Position numbers and translations under genes: made by a program. A DNA stretch of 64,000 nucleotides from the NCBI RefSeq assembly GCF_021739485.1, contig NZ_JAJFNK010000004.1:1-64000 (forward strand), given 5' to 3'. Each line of letters begins with the position of its first letter. The stretch's first letter is position 1. The notes beneath the pieces were generated by a model that worked only from the letters and a program-made list of their open reading frames with translations, was not told where the DNA came from and ran no database searches. Origin of the DNA: Alicyclobacillus tolerans (GTDB lineage: Bacteria; Bacillota; Bacilli; Alicyclobacillales; Alicyclobacillaceae). Of the stretch, positions 56,306 to 64,000 are shown piece after piece.

Positions 56306-57472
56306 TTACAGACTGCTTTCTAGAATGCGAAGCACGTCCTGACTGCCAAGTTTCTTAAAGTTCCCGATGGGTCCAAAGCGAACGGCCTGCTCAGCCATCC
56401 GTCCCAACTGGTCTGCACCAATTCCGTAATCGGCCAGTCGGGTTGGCGCGCCAATCGAAACCAGAAATTCGCGGACCTTTTGAATCCCCTCCAAAGCCAC
56501 CTCGCGTTGACTCTTTCCAGAGGGGTCGACGTGAAAGACCCGTTCGGCCAACTGTGCAAAACGCGCAGGATTTTCGTCCACCACGTAGTCCATCCAGTGC
56601 GGGAACAAAATGGCTAAGCCCCCTCCGTGTGGAATGTCGTAGATCGCGCTGATTTCGTGTTCCATTGCGTGGCATGCCCAATCTCCCTGCACGCCCATGT
56701 TGATCATGCCGTTGAGCGCCATCGTGCTGCAATACATCATGGTCTCGCGAGCCGTGTAATCGGTCGGACTTTCCACGGCGATGGGAGCCGTTTCGACGAT
56801 AGTCGAGATCACGCCTTCAATCAATCGCTGCTGCAAGCTCGTATGTTCTGTCGGATGAAAATAGTGTTCGAAGCAGTGCGCCAGCATATCGCAGCTGCCG
56901 TAAATCGTCTGGTCCTTTGGCACAGTGAACGTGTTCTCGGCGTCACAGAACGAAAACTGCGGAAACGTATAAGGTGACCCTCCGCCGAGCTTTTCCTTGG
57001 TGTCCCAGTTGGAGATGACGCCTCCGGAATTCATCTCAGACCCCGTTGCAGCCAAGGTTAAAATGGTGCCAAGCGGCAGCGCTCCCGTCGCTTTGGCTTT
57101 TCGTTGGTAAATGTCCCAAACGTCCCCTTCAAATTTGGTTCCCATGGCAATCGCCTTGGAACAGTCGATCACGGAGCCGCCTCCGACAGCCAAAATTAAA
57201 TCGACGCCTTCACTCCGGCATGTCTCGATGCCCCTTCGCACCGTCGTCAGTCGAGGGTTGGGTTCAACCCCGCTCAGTTCAAGCCATTGCACGCCGGCTT
57301 CCTTCAGGATACCGGTGACTTTATCGTACAAGCCGTTGCGCTTGATGCTTCCGCCGCCGTATACGAGCAGCACTTTTGTCCCGTAGCGCTTAACCTCGCT
57401 GGCTAGGTGTTTCTCGATCTGACCTTTGCCGTAGTACAGAGCTGTGGGGTTGTAAAAACGAAACGAGTTCAT
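56306..57472 (-). CDS. Iron-containing alcohol dehydrogenase (butanol dehydrogenase-like)
   Basis: 388-residue group III alcohol dehydrogenase, close in length and sequence style to YugJ/YugK and clostridial Bdh[15 protein letters not shown] is the usual N terminus, [16 protein letters not shown] near residue 93 binds NAD(P), and the metal ligands are in [12 protein letters not shown] (near 195) and [20 protein letters not shown] (near 265-280). The start at 57472 follows GGAGG at about 8 nt; an in-frame extension of 66 residues upstream is rejected. It is divergent from the EamA gene. Confidence 0.93.
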   Translation of the reverse strand: MNSFRFYNPTALYYGKGQIEKHLASEVKRYGTKVLLVYGGGSIKRNGLYDKVTGILKEAGVQWLELSGVEPNPRLTTVRRGIETCRSEGVDLILAVGGGSVIDCSKAIAMGTKFEGDVWDIYQRKAKATGALPLGTILTLAATGSEMNSGGVISNWDTKEKLGGGSPYTFPQFSFCDAENTFTVPKDQTIYGSCDMLAHCFEHYFHPTEHTSLQQRLIEGVISTIVETAPIAVESPTDYTARETMMYCSTMALNGMINMGVQGDWACHAMEHEISAIYDIPHGGGLAILFPHWMDYVVDENPARFAQLAERVFHVDPSGKSQREVALEGIQKVREFLVSIGAPTRLADYGIGADQLGRMAEQAVRFGPIGNFKKLGSQDVLRILESSL

Positions 57473-57674
57473 GCAAAAACCTCCTAAGCGTTTCTGGGCG
57501 GAACGATGCCGTGGACGCCATTCATCCCCAATGCTTTTCGTCCAAATGTTTATTGTACAGAAAAACGAGTCGGAATGCGAAAAGCGCAGTCGGATGAGCC
57601 GTTGCTTGTCTATCCTGTTACCCTTTTTCATATAGATAGAAGTGACCTGTTGCAAAAGAGGAGGACTCAATCCC

Positions 57675-58742
57675 GTGTCCGGAGAAGTTACAGCACTGTT
57701 CGCGGCTTTTTGCTATTCGCTGTCCTTTGTATATTTGCGCAAAGCCCAAACCGAACGAAATCTTCCCGATCACGGTTTGCTCCCGATTCTCCTGATCAGC
57801 GCATTGACCCTGGCAGCGGCGTTTGGCATCAAGGCGCTCAGCCAACCTGTTGTGTTGAATGCCATCAGCAAGTGGCCCATGGCGGCTCTGCTCAGTGTCA
57901 CCTCGGGACTGGTGGGGACCTGGCTAGGGAGGCAAACCCTTTATACGGCCATCGACCGCTTAGGCGCTACCCGCGGAGTCGTGTTAAAGAGCGCTTCACC
58001 GGTGATTACCCTGGTCATTGCGTTTTCACTCCTCGGCGAACGCCCAGACGACCTAGACGTTCCAGGCCTCGCATGCCTCTTGCTCGGCCTAGTTTGGGTG
58101 ATTGTAGAACGGCGCTGGGTCTCTCACCGCGCCTTGTCCAAATGGGTCAATTACGGGATTGCACTGGGACTGTTGTCCGCCGTCCTCCAGGGCACCGGGC
58201 ACGCCATGCGCAAACTCGGAACGGCCTATCCGGTCAGTCCAGTCTTCTCAGCCGCGGTGGATGTTTTGGCGGCACTGACCGGCTATTCTGCTGCATTGAT
58301 GGTCACAGGAAAGTTGTTTCGTTACCTGAAAGTGTATTGGTCCTTTCCGAAACGATACGTGATTGCGGCAGGGCTGTTGTCCTCGGCCGGCGTTTTGCTG
58401 TTCTTCTCTGCTGTAAGCAGAGCCCCGGTTTCCACAGTCTCCGTGATTATTGGCACCGAGCCGATTTTGGTCGCCCTTTTATCCAGCGTTTTGCTCGGCA
58501 AGTTGGAACAATTGAGCTGGGGTGTTTTCGTTGCCGCTGTCCTGGTGGCAGCAGGAGTAATTTTGACGAGTCTCGACCAACACAAACCCGTGTTCGGTCC
58601 ACAACCTTCCGTTGAACAAATGACCTCTGCACAGGTGACCTTGGCGGAGCGGACTTCGGTCGTTGGGATTCCTTCCCGGCTTGATTTTCAAAACCTGGCT
58701 TCAGTACACTCATGGGAGGGCAACTTTGTCAGGAAGAAGTGA
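57675..58742 (+). CDS. EamA/DMT family transporter
   Basis: 355-residue membrane protein with two EamA repeats of five helices each (about residues 1-140 and 155-295) and a polar C-terminal tail of about 50 residues that is longer than usual. The GTG at 57675 follows GAGGAGG at about 10 nt. The substrate is unknown, as for most EamA proteins. Its last 17 nt overlap the start of the flavoprotein gene. Confidence 0.85.
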   Translation: MSGEVTALFAAFCYSLSFVYLRKAQTERNLPDHGLLPILLISALTLAAAFGIKALSQPVVLNAISKWPMAALLSVTSGLVGTWLGRQTLYTAIDRLGATRGVVLKSASPVITLVIAFSLLGERPDDLDVPGLACLLLGLVWVIVERRWVSHRALSKWVNYGIALGLLSAVLQGTGHAMRKLGTAYPVSPVFSAAVDVLAALTGYSAALMVTGKLFRYLKVYWSFPKRYVIAAGLLSSAGVLLFFSAVSRAPVSTVSVIIGTEPILVALLSSVLLGKLEQLSWGVFVAAVLVAAGVILTSLDQHKPVFGPQPSVEQMTSAQVTLAERTSVVGIPSRLDFQNLASVHSWEGNFVRKK

Positions 58743-60120
58743 TGAACTCGTGAAAGGCACCTCGCGCATCCAGTACGATGTGATTGTCATTGGCGGCGGT
58801 CCAGCGGGATTGATGGCTTGCATCGCAGCCAGCGAACACCACGTCCACTGCGCACTTGTTGAAAAAGGGGACAAACTCGGCCGCAAGCTTGGAATTTCCG
58901 GTGGAGGCCGGTGCAACGTGACGAATGCCAAACCTCTACCCGAACTGATGCAAAACATCCCCGGAAATTCCCGGTTTCTATATTCCGCCTTGACCCGCTT
59001 TTCGAATGCGGATATCCGTCTGTTTTTCGAGCAGTTGGGCATTCAACTCAAAGAGGAAGACCGAGGGCGCGTGTTCCCCGTGTCGGACAAGGCGTCGACT
59101 GTCGTCAACGCCCTCGTACGCGAAGTGGTTGCACGAGGCGTCGAAATCTGGGAAGAACAACCCGTCGAGAGGCTTGTCACCGAACCGATTCCGATTCAGG
59201 ACAACGCGACAAGCGCATCGCGTTCTTCTGCGGGCCAGCCGTCACACAGGGTGACGGGCGTTTTGCTGCGTTCAGGACAGGTTTTATATGCGGATGCCGT
59301 GGTCATCGCGACAGGCGGCTGCAGCGTCCCCCAAACCGGCAGCACGGGAGATGCCTATCCCTGGGCTAAAGCCGTTGGACACACCGTCGTCACACCCTAC
59401 CCCACCGAAGTCCCTTTAACGAGTCCTGAGCCCTTTATCACTTCCCGGCAGTTACAGGGCTTGTCACTGCGCAGTGTGGACATAACTATCCGAAACAGCA
59501 AGGGAAAGGCGTTAACCACGGAAAACGGCGACATGATCTTCACCCATTTTGGCCTCAGTGGACCGGCAGCGCTGCGTTGCAGCCACTACGTGTCGACTGC
59601 GAAAAACAAAAATCCGTCGGAAGCGCTGCGCGCGGAAATCGACTGCATCCCCACCCTGTCCAGAGACGAATTGTTCGCCGCGTTCAAAAAGGCGAAACAG
59701 GAAGAGCCAAAAAAGCACGTGGAAAACGTCCTGACGCGTTGGCTGCCGGAGCGATTGGCTGCAGTCGCACTGGACCAGGCCCACACCGCGGGCACCACTC
59801 AAATGGGGCATTTGAAAAACCAGTCGATGTTGGACTTAAGTGACACGCTAAAGGCGTTCTCGCTGATCATTTCCGGAACGTTGCCGCTTGCGAAAGCCAC
59901 CGTGACGGGCGGCGGCGTGTCTGTTAAGGAAGTCGCTCCACAAACGATGGCGTCCAAGTTGTGCGAAGGACTTTATTTTGCCGGCGAAGTCCTCGATGTG
60001 CACGCTCATACGGGCGGTTACAACATCACTGTGGCTTTTTCGACGGGTCATCTCGCCGGAAACAGTGCAGCGGAATTTGCAAAAAACCGCATCCACCCTG
60101 TTGGGAACGCCAGCCCATAG
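58726..60120 (+). CDS. BaiN/HI0933 family NAD(P)/FAD-dependent oxidoreductase
   Basis: 464-residue flavoprotein of the HI0933/YhiN/BaiN family. VIVIGGGPAGLMACIAA near residue 18 binds FAD, EKGDKLGRKLGISGGGRCNVTNA near 45 is diagnostic, and LYFAGEVLDVHAHTGGYNITVAFSTG closes the FAD site. The reaction is not known for this family member; some relatives reduce bile-acid-like enones. A TTG at 58726 is taken as start because GGGAGGG lies 6 nt upstream; a GTG at 58750 is the alternative. It overlaps the EamA gene and is likely cotranslated. Confidence 0.9.
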   Translation: MSGRSDELVKGTSRIQYDVIVIGGGPAGLMACIAASEHHVHCALVEKGDKLGRKLGISGGGRCNVTNAKPLPELMQNIPGNSRFLYSALTRFSNADIRLFFEQLGIQLKEEDRGRVFPVSDKASTVVNALVREVVARGVEIWEEQPVERLVTEPIPIQDNATSASRSSAGQPSHRVTGVLLRSGQVLYADAVVIATGGCSVPQTGSTGDAYPWAKAVGHTVVTPYPTEVPLTSPEPFITSRQLQGLSLRSVDITIRNSKGKALTTENGDMIFTHFGLSGPAALRCSHYVSTAKNKNPSEALRAEIDCIPTLSRDELFAAFKKAKQEEPKKHVENVLTRWLPERLAAVALDQAHTAGTTQMGHLKNQSMLDLSDTLKAFSLIISGTLPLAKATVTGGGVSVKEVAPQTMASKLCEGLYFAGEVLDVHAHTGGYNITVAFSTGHLAGNSAAEFAKNRIHPVGNASP

Positions 60121-60160
60121 GGAACGGGAAAGGGGAGTGTGCAACTTTAAAAGGTCTCCG

Positions 60161-61348
60161 TTACGAATGTGTTCCGGTCGCCTGCTGCTCCTCCGGGCAC
60201 AGGTCCGTCTTTCCGGTATTCCGTTTGAGTAACAGGCGAAGGTACGCATATGCTGCGGCAAAGGTCAACGCCGACAACAAAAGCAGCCCAACCATCTCCT
60301 GGTGATTCAGCAAAACCCCTCCCCCGTACGAACCGGCGGCGTTTCCCAGGCTGTTTCCGAAGACTCGAACACCGAACATTTGCGCATACTCGGATTCCTT
60401 GCTCAGGTTGAGAAACAGCGCGTCGACAATGGAGCCCGGAAGACTGGTCACAACCGTTCGGGTCAGGTACAACCCACTGAACCACGGCGCACTTTGCATC
60501 CACGCCATGGCGGCCGTAACCCCGACTGCGGAAGCAAAGCTCACCAACAGAGTCCGTTCTTGGCGAAGCCGCCGCAGAACGGCGCTCACCATAAACGATC
60601 CTAAAGCCATCGTAAAAGTCGAGGCCGATGAGACCCAAGCGGTCGCGCCGTTGCTTAACCCTAGGTGGCCGTGCAAAATCAGGGTGGCAAAGGGATTGAG
60701 CAAATTCGTGCCAAGGCCGAACAAAATCGCATAGACGCTCATACCCCAAATTCTCCCGGAAGGCAATCGAAACAACTTTTCCGATTTGGCATCCGGCGCC
60801 CGAACAAACACGCGAATCCCCGGAGCGACCAACGCGATCCACCCGCCCAATCGAATGGTCTCTTGATACCCATAGGCTGTGCTGAAGTAGCCGGAAGCGA
60901 CCACGCCGCTGCCAATGATAAACGTGTACAGCGCCACAAACTTACTTAAAACCGCCGCTTTCTCCCTGCCCTTGGTAAGGGAGCTCAGGACGACATTTTC
61001 TGTACTCATCAACATGGCGGCAGCGAGCCCCTGCAAGGCAATCGCCCAAGCCCACCATCCAAGGCTGTGCGTAATGCCCATCATTAAGTAACTGACGGCC
61101 ATCAGCAAGGTCGACAACTTGAACACGCGCGAGGCCCCAATCCGGTCGGCAACCGAACCGAACAACAACGCGAAGACCCCGGCGGCCAAAGAGTTGATGG
61201 AAAACAAGAGGCCAATTGTTTGATCGGAGAGCCCCGCAGACTTGAAAAAGAGGGGTTGGGCGTAGGTTGCCAAGCCTATTCCAAAACTCAAAAATATTTC
61301 GCTAGAGAAATAAAGAATCAAGGATCGCGCAACGGTCGTCTTATTCAT
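60161..61348 (-). CDS. MFS transporter
   Basis: 395-residue membrane protein with about twelve hydrophobic segments; the loop FGSVADRIGASRVFKL after TM2 is MFS motif A. The substrate cannot be assigned. GGGAAAGAG lies right before the ATG, so the Shine-Dalgarno is modest. It converges with the BaiN-like gene, 40 nt away, without a recognisable terminator between them. Confidence 0.82.
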   Translation of the reverse strand: MNKTTVARSLILYFSSEIFLSFGIGLATYAQPLFFKSAGLSDQTIGLLFSINSLAAGVFALLFGSVADRIGASRVFKLSTLLMAVSYLMMGITHSLGWWAWAIALQGLAAAMLMSTENVVLSSLTKGREKAAVLSKFVALYTFIIGSGVVASGYFSTAYGYQETIRLGGWIALVAPGIRVFVRAPDAKSEKLFRLPSGRIWGMSVYAILFGLGTNLLNPFATLILHGHLGLSNGATAWVSSASTFTMALGSFMVSAVLRRLRQERTLLVSFASAVGVTAAMAWMQSAPWFSGLYLTRTVVTSLPGSIVDALFLNLSKESEYAQMFGVRVFGNSLGNAAGSYGGGVLLNHQEMVGLLLLSALTFAAAYAYLRLLLKRNTGKTDLCPEEQQATGTHS

Positions 61349-61447
61349 CTCTTTCCCTGTAATCCTCCTGGTGCCTTACGAACCGCTGACGGGCCGCATT
61401 CGGGTGTCGTTCAGAATAGTCGTTCGGATAAAAGGATGTTAGAAGGG

Positions 61448-61504
61448 GCAAAGCCCGGCGGACTCGCGTTCAGACTGACGCGCGTTCAAACATCCGGGCT
61501 TTGC
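61448..61504. repeat. Inverted repeat between the MFS gene and the 65-aa gene
   Basis: GCAAAGCCCGG (61448-61458) and CCGGGCTTTGC (61494-61504) are perfect 11-bp arms around a 35-nt loop that contains a second short GC pairing. On the minus strand only a weak U-tract follows, so it may be the transcription end of the 65-residue gene. Confidence 0.6.
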
Positions 61505-61542
61505 GCGATTTGACCCTTGCAGGTACGAAACCTTGTCACGGA

Positions 61543-61740
61543 TTACTGCAAATCTGAAACCGATGCCCCGTACTCCCCGCCAATGTGGCGCGAGTACTTC
61601 CCGGTTTGGGGCGTCCCGTAATGAGGATGGAGAACCTTCTCCTTACTCTCCCCCCGGGCCATGCTCTGGCTGGCTAAAGCGTTCATCACAGGTCCGGAAG
61701 CTTCATCGCCGCGCCCAATCGATTTGCGTCTGGATGACAC
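61543..61740 (-). CDS. Hypothetical 65-residue protein
   Basis: 65-codon frame opened by a GTG at 61740 with GGAGGTG exactly 8 nt upstream, one of the better ribosome sites here. The product is soluble, basic in its first third and rich in Gly, His, Tyr and Ser towards the end (PHYGTPQTGKYSRHIGGEYG). No family is recognised. It lies in the 590-nt gap between the uracil permease and MFS genes, on their strand. The remaining gap sequence (61741-61942) shows no gene. Confidence 0.5.
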   Translation of the reverse strand: MSSRRKSIGRGDEASGPVMNALASQSMARGESKEKVLHPHYGTPQTGKYSRHIGGEYGASVSDLQ

Positions 61741-61942
61741 GAGGCATGCACCTCCATACATGGGATCAAACCAGTGTCAGTGTGCCCAATCTCTCGAAAA
61801 TCCATGTCTTTTGAGCCGAATGTTTGGTCTTTACATGGATTTACTCGCCATTTTCATTTGAAAATTCAACTTGTGATGGTAACCGTTCGACCGCCAAGTC
61901 GCTGAATGACTCTCAGTGAATTCGCTAACGCCAGAGATCGCG

Positions 61943-63133
61943 TTAACGCTCGCTTAAGGAACGCTGCTTGCTTCGCTTGTCCGTGAAGTCGGGAACCAGC
62001 CAATAGACCAGCAATCCAGCCAACGTTGCATAAGCGATACCGTTGTTGCTGTACCCAACTCCTATAATAAACGTGATCGCGATCACGGTTAAGTTCTTCA
62101 TATTGGCAAGGTCTACTTTTTCTTCAATCAGGTGGCGAATTCCCATGGCCGCTATCATCCCGAACAGCAAAATGCTGATCCCACCCATGACAGGCACTGG
62201 GATGCTGTGAATCAGAGCACCCACTTTTCCGAACAATCCCAGGGCTATCGCAAGTACCCCGGCTCCTTGAATGATTTTACTCGAAAACTGCTTCGTGATG
62301 GCAAGCACGCCGAGGTTTTCCGCATAGGTGGTCTGAGCCGGTCCGCCCAAGAGCGACGATACGAAAGTGGCGACGCCGTTCCCCAACAGAATGCGGGAAA
62401 ATCCGGGATTTTTTGTGACGTCGCGCGAAATGATTTCGTTGAGGACAAACATGTGGCCTAAGTCCTCGACCATAGTGACTAAGGCTATGGGCGCCATGGC
62501 CAACACGGCGGACCAGGTAAATTGTGGAGCGACAAAATGCGGCCACACGATGATGGGGGCTTGGGCCACTTTTGAGATGTCGACAAGGCCTCGAGCATAC
62601 GCATACACATATCCCACCACAATACCAATCAACAGCGGAAGGAGCCGCATGCGCGGCGTTCCGGCCAAAGACGCGATGACCGCTGCCAACAAACTGACAA
62701 TCGCGGCATCCCAGTGCACCGAAGCCATGCTCGTCACAGCCGTGTTGGCCAGAGACAACCCGATAATAGAGACCACGGGTCCGACTACGACCGCAGGAAT
62801 GACTTTGCGCACGCGGTCAAATCCAACGGATACGACGACCAAAGACATGACCGAATAGACGACGGCTACAGCAAGCAGTCCGGCGGCAGCTTGTCCAGGA
62901 GAATGAAGTTTCCCGACATACAGTGCCAAAGGGGCGATAAACGCAAACGAAGACCCGAGATAAGTCGGAACCTTGCCGCGGGTAATCACGTGAAACAACA
63001 AGGTCCCCACCCCGCTGGCAATCAAGGCGCTTCCAGGGTCTAACCCCGTCAGATACGGAACCAATACTGTAGATCCAAACATTGCAAACAGATGCTGAAC
63101 CGACAGTGGAACGGCTCGCAGTGCAGATTTCAA
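61943..63133 (-). CDS. Uracil permease (nucleobase:cation symporter-2)
   Basis: 396-residue NCS2 transporter with about fourteen membrane segments. LSVQHLFAMFGSTVLVPYLTGLDP at the N terminus, PTYLGSSFAFIAPL near residue 58, the substrate-site helix VTMVEDLGHMFVLNEI near 215 and VPVMGGISILLFGMIAAMGIRHL near 310 match UraA/PyrP. The start is a TTG with AAAGGAGGAAG upstream, overlapping the amino-acid permease stop by TTGA. No PyrR-type attenuator is visible; the unit seems to be read from the upstream permease. Confidence 0.92.
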   Translation of the reverse strand: MKSALRAVPLSVQHLFAMFGSTVLVPYLTGLDPGSALIASGVGTLLFHVITRGKVPTYLGSSFAFIAPLALYVGKLHSPGQAAAGLLAVAVVYSVMSLVVVSVGFDRVRKVIPAVVVGPVVSIIGLSLANTAVTSMASVHWDAAIVSLLAAVIASLAGTPRMRLLPLLIGIVVGYVYAYARGLVDISKVAQAPIIVWPHFVAPQFTWSAVLAMAPIALVTMVEDLGHMFVLNEIISRDVTKNPGFSRILLGNGVATFVSSLLGGPAQTTYAENLGVLAITKQFSSKIIQGAGVLAIALGLFGKVGALIHSIPVPVMGGISILLFGMIAAMGIRHLIEEKVDLANMKNLTVIAITFIIGVGYSNNGIAYATLAGLLVYWLVPDFTDKRSKQRSLSER

Positions 63134-64000
63134 GACACTTCCTCCTTTGAACGGCGCCGGCCGTTACTTCGCCGCGTAAAACCTGTCCCTCGACCGAAAA
63201 GAACCCCACCGGCGGCAATCATCAAAAGCGTTGGCCAAATGTTGTTCCAACCACTAAACAGGATTAGCGCAACAGCCACCAGAAATGCAAAGGCAGCTGT
63301 GATGCGGCGCCGGGGCCGCGAACGAATAAGACCGGGCCAATTTGCATTTTTATCTGTGAATACAGCGGCAAAAACCGCCGCATACGCAAACAATGCCGTG
63401 AGAGAACTCGCTGCAATCGCTGCCGAGAAGATGGGAAACCAAGAACACACAACCAGCAAAACAAACACGCCGTACACAATGGCGGGGTGGTACTCCCCCG
63501 CATAGCTGCGTAGTTGCTTCGCCCCAGGCAAAAGGCCGTCGCGAAACAGCGCCTGCAACAAAGTGGCTGACGCGATTAACCACGACATTAACGACCCGAT
63601 TGTGATGAGCATGGCGCCATAACTCACGAGCGTGCTCCAAACAGGCCCCCACAATCCGGCCAAAACGGCCAGTGGATTGACGCGGCCGGCAATCACTTGA
63701 GTCGGCAGCGCGACAACGGCGGCGATCGCTACCATAATGTAGAGTCCTCCAACCAGGAAGGAACCGACCAGCATTCCGCGTCCCAATTCGTCCCGACTGG
63801 CGTATGCCCCGGAAGGCACCGTAACGGCTTCCCAACCCGAGTACGTCCAAAAAGCAAAGAACGCAGCGGGCAATACAGCTGCGAACCCGTGCGGAAAAAC
63901 AGTATGCAGCGTCGATAAAGCCGCCTGCCCATGCCGCTGCAACGAAGAACTCAGCCCTGACGCTTGTCCTGAAGTGTGCGGCCATATCGGAAGGCCCGGC
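63130..64000 (-). CDS. APC family amino acid permease, 5-prime end outside the window
   Basis: The frame is open to the right edge of the window, so the N-terminal part is missing. The visible 290 residues include about seven or eight hydrophobic segments; FFAFWTYSGWEAV and SRDELGRGMLVG are the TM6-TM7 region typical of APC transporters such as YfnA or YjeH-like exporters. The C terminus is strongly basic and Arg-rich. It overlaps the uracil permease gene by TTGA, so the two are translationally coupled. Confidence 0.85.
   Translation of the reverse strand, partial: PGLPIWPHTSGQASGLSSSLQRHGQAALSTLHTVFPHGFAAVLPAAFFAFWTYSGWEAVTVPSGAYASRDELGRGMLVGSFLVGGLYIMVAIAAVVALPTQVIAGRVNPLAVLAGLWGPVWSTLVSYGAMLITIGSLMSWLIASATLLQALFRDGLLPGAKQLRSYAGEYHPAIVYGVFVLLVVCSWFPIFSAAIAASSLTALFAYAAVFAAVFTDKNANWPGLIRSRPRRRITAAFAFLVAVALILFSGWNNIWPTLLMIAAGGVLFGRGTGFTRRSNGRRRSKEEVS

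Noticed and set aside
62367..62858. 163-residue plus-strand frame opposite the uracil permease
   Set aside because: It is antisense to conserved transporter helices; the composition is that of a shadow frame.

Overview
The window looks like a piece of chromosome from a moderately GC-rich, endospore-former-type member of the Bacillota, most likely in or near the Alicyclobacillaceae. That placement is an inference from gene content: a bacillithiol gene pair (bshB2-yojF), a short-form HisG with HisZ, a YjzC-family small protein, a YkoE-type HMP transporter under a TPP riboswitch, TagO, and Bacillus-like ydbP/ydbM order. No rRNA, tRNA, CRISPR array, prophage or insertion sequence was seen. Almost everything is housekeeping or metabolic, with many GTGA/ATGA stop-start overlaps and frequent GTG and TTG starts preceded by strong Shine-Dalgarno sequences.

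Layout. 1-117 is a 21-bp tandem repeat. 157-8977 (minus) holds an acyl-CoA dehydrogenase, a thioredoxin-like protein, an MFS transporter, bshB2, yojF, an M32 carboxypeptidase, a membrane-anchored phosphodiester-glycosidase-like protein, a two-domain sulfurtransferase and an SDR. 9153-12087 (plus) has a HAD phosphatase, zwf and a cyclase-family hydrolase; gnd lies at 12469-13365 (minus) and tkt at 22960-24960 (minus), giving a scattered pentose-phosphate set. 14283-19743 carries mnmA and the thiazole genes: thiF on the minus strand, then divergently tenI-thiO-thiS-thiG. 19846-22762 has a tiny zinc-ribbon gene and a LysR-TetR-SDR unit. 25114-28548 (minus) is a TPP-riboswitch-controlled pyrimidine/thiamine ECF transporter in which both ATPases and the T component are one polypeptide. 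An APC permease follows at 28576-30117.

30756-37741 (minus) is a complete compact histidine operon, hisZ-G-D-B-H-A-F-IE, with a recognisable promoter and a leader inverted repeat. ispG, a class I fructose-bisphosphate aldolase, yjzC, a 7-TM protein and rocD come next. 43150-48529 (minus) is the aa3-type cytochrome oxidase cluster (ctaC, ctaD, ctaA, ctaB, a divergent subunit-III-like protein and a 32-residue membrane peptide). 48826-60120 mixes an MFS exporter, an unknown membrane protein, tagO, an alanyl-tRNA editing protein, acnA, an iron alcohol dehydrogenase, an EamA transporter and a BaiN/HI0933-type flavoprotein. The right end (minus) has an MFS transporter, a 65-aa unknown, a uracil permease and an amino-acid permease cut by the window edge.

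Functional links: zwf, gnd and tkt supply pentose phosphates, and tkt needs TPP, which the thiazole operon and the ECF importer feed. ctaA and ctaB make haem A for CtaD. I do not see a large undescribed system. The most promising leads are the EcfA-EcfA-EcfT fusion, the zwf-coupled cyclase with no lactonase gene nearby, the small membrane peptide and divergent subunit III in the oxidase cluster, a terminator in the tenI leader without a TPP riboswitch, a probable leaderless mRNA, and an orphan transcription unit at 30245-30610.
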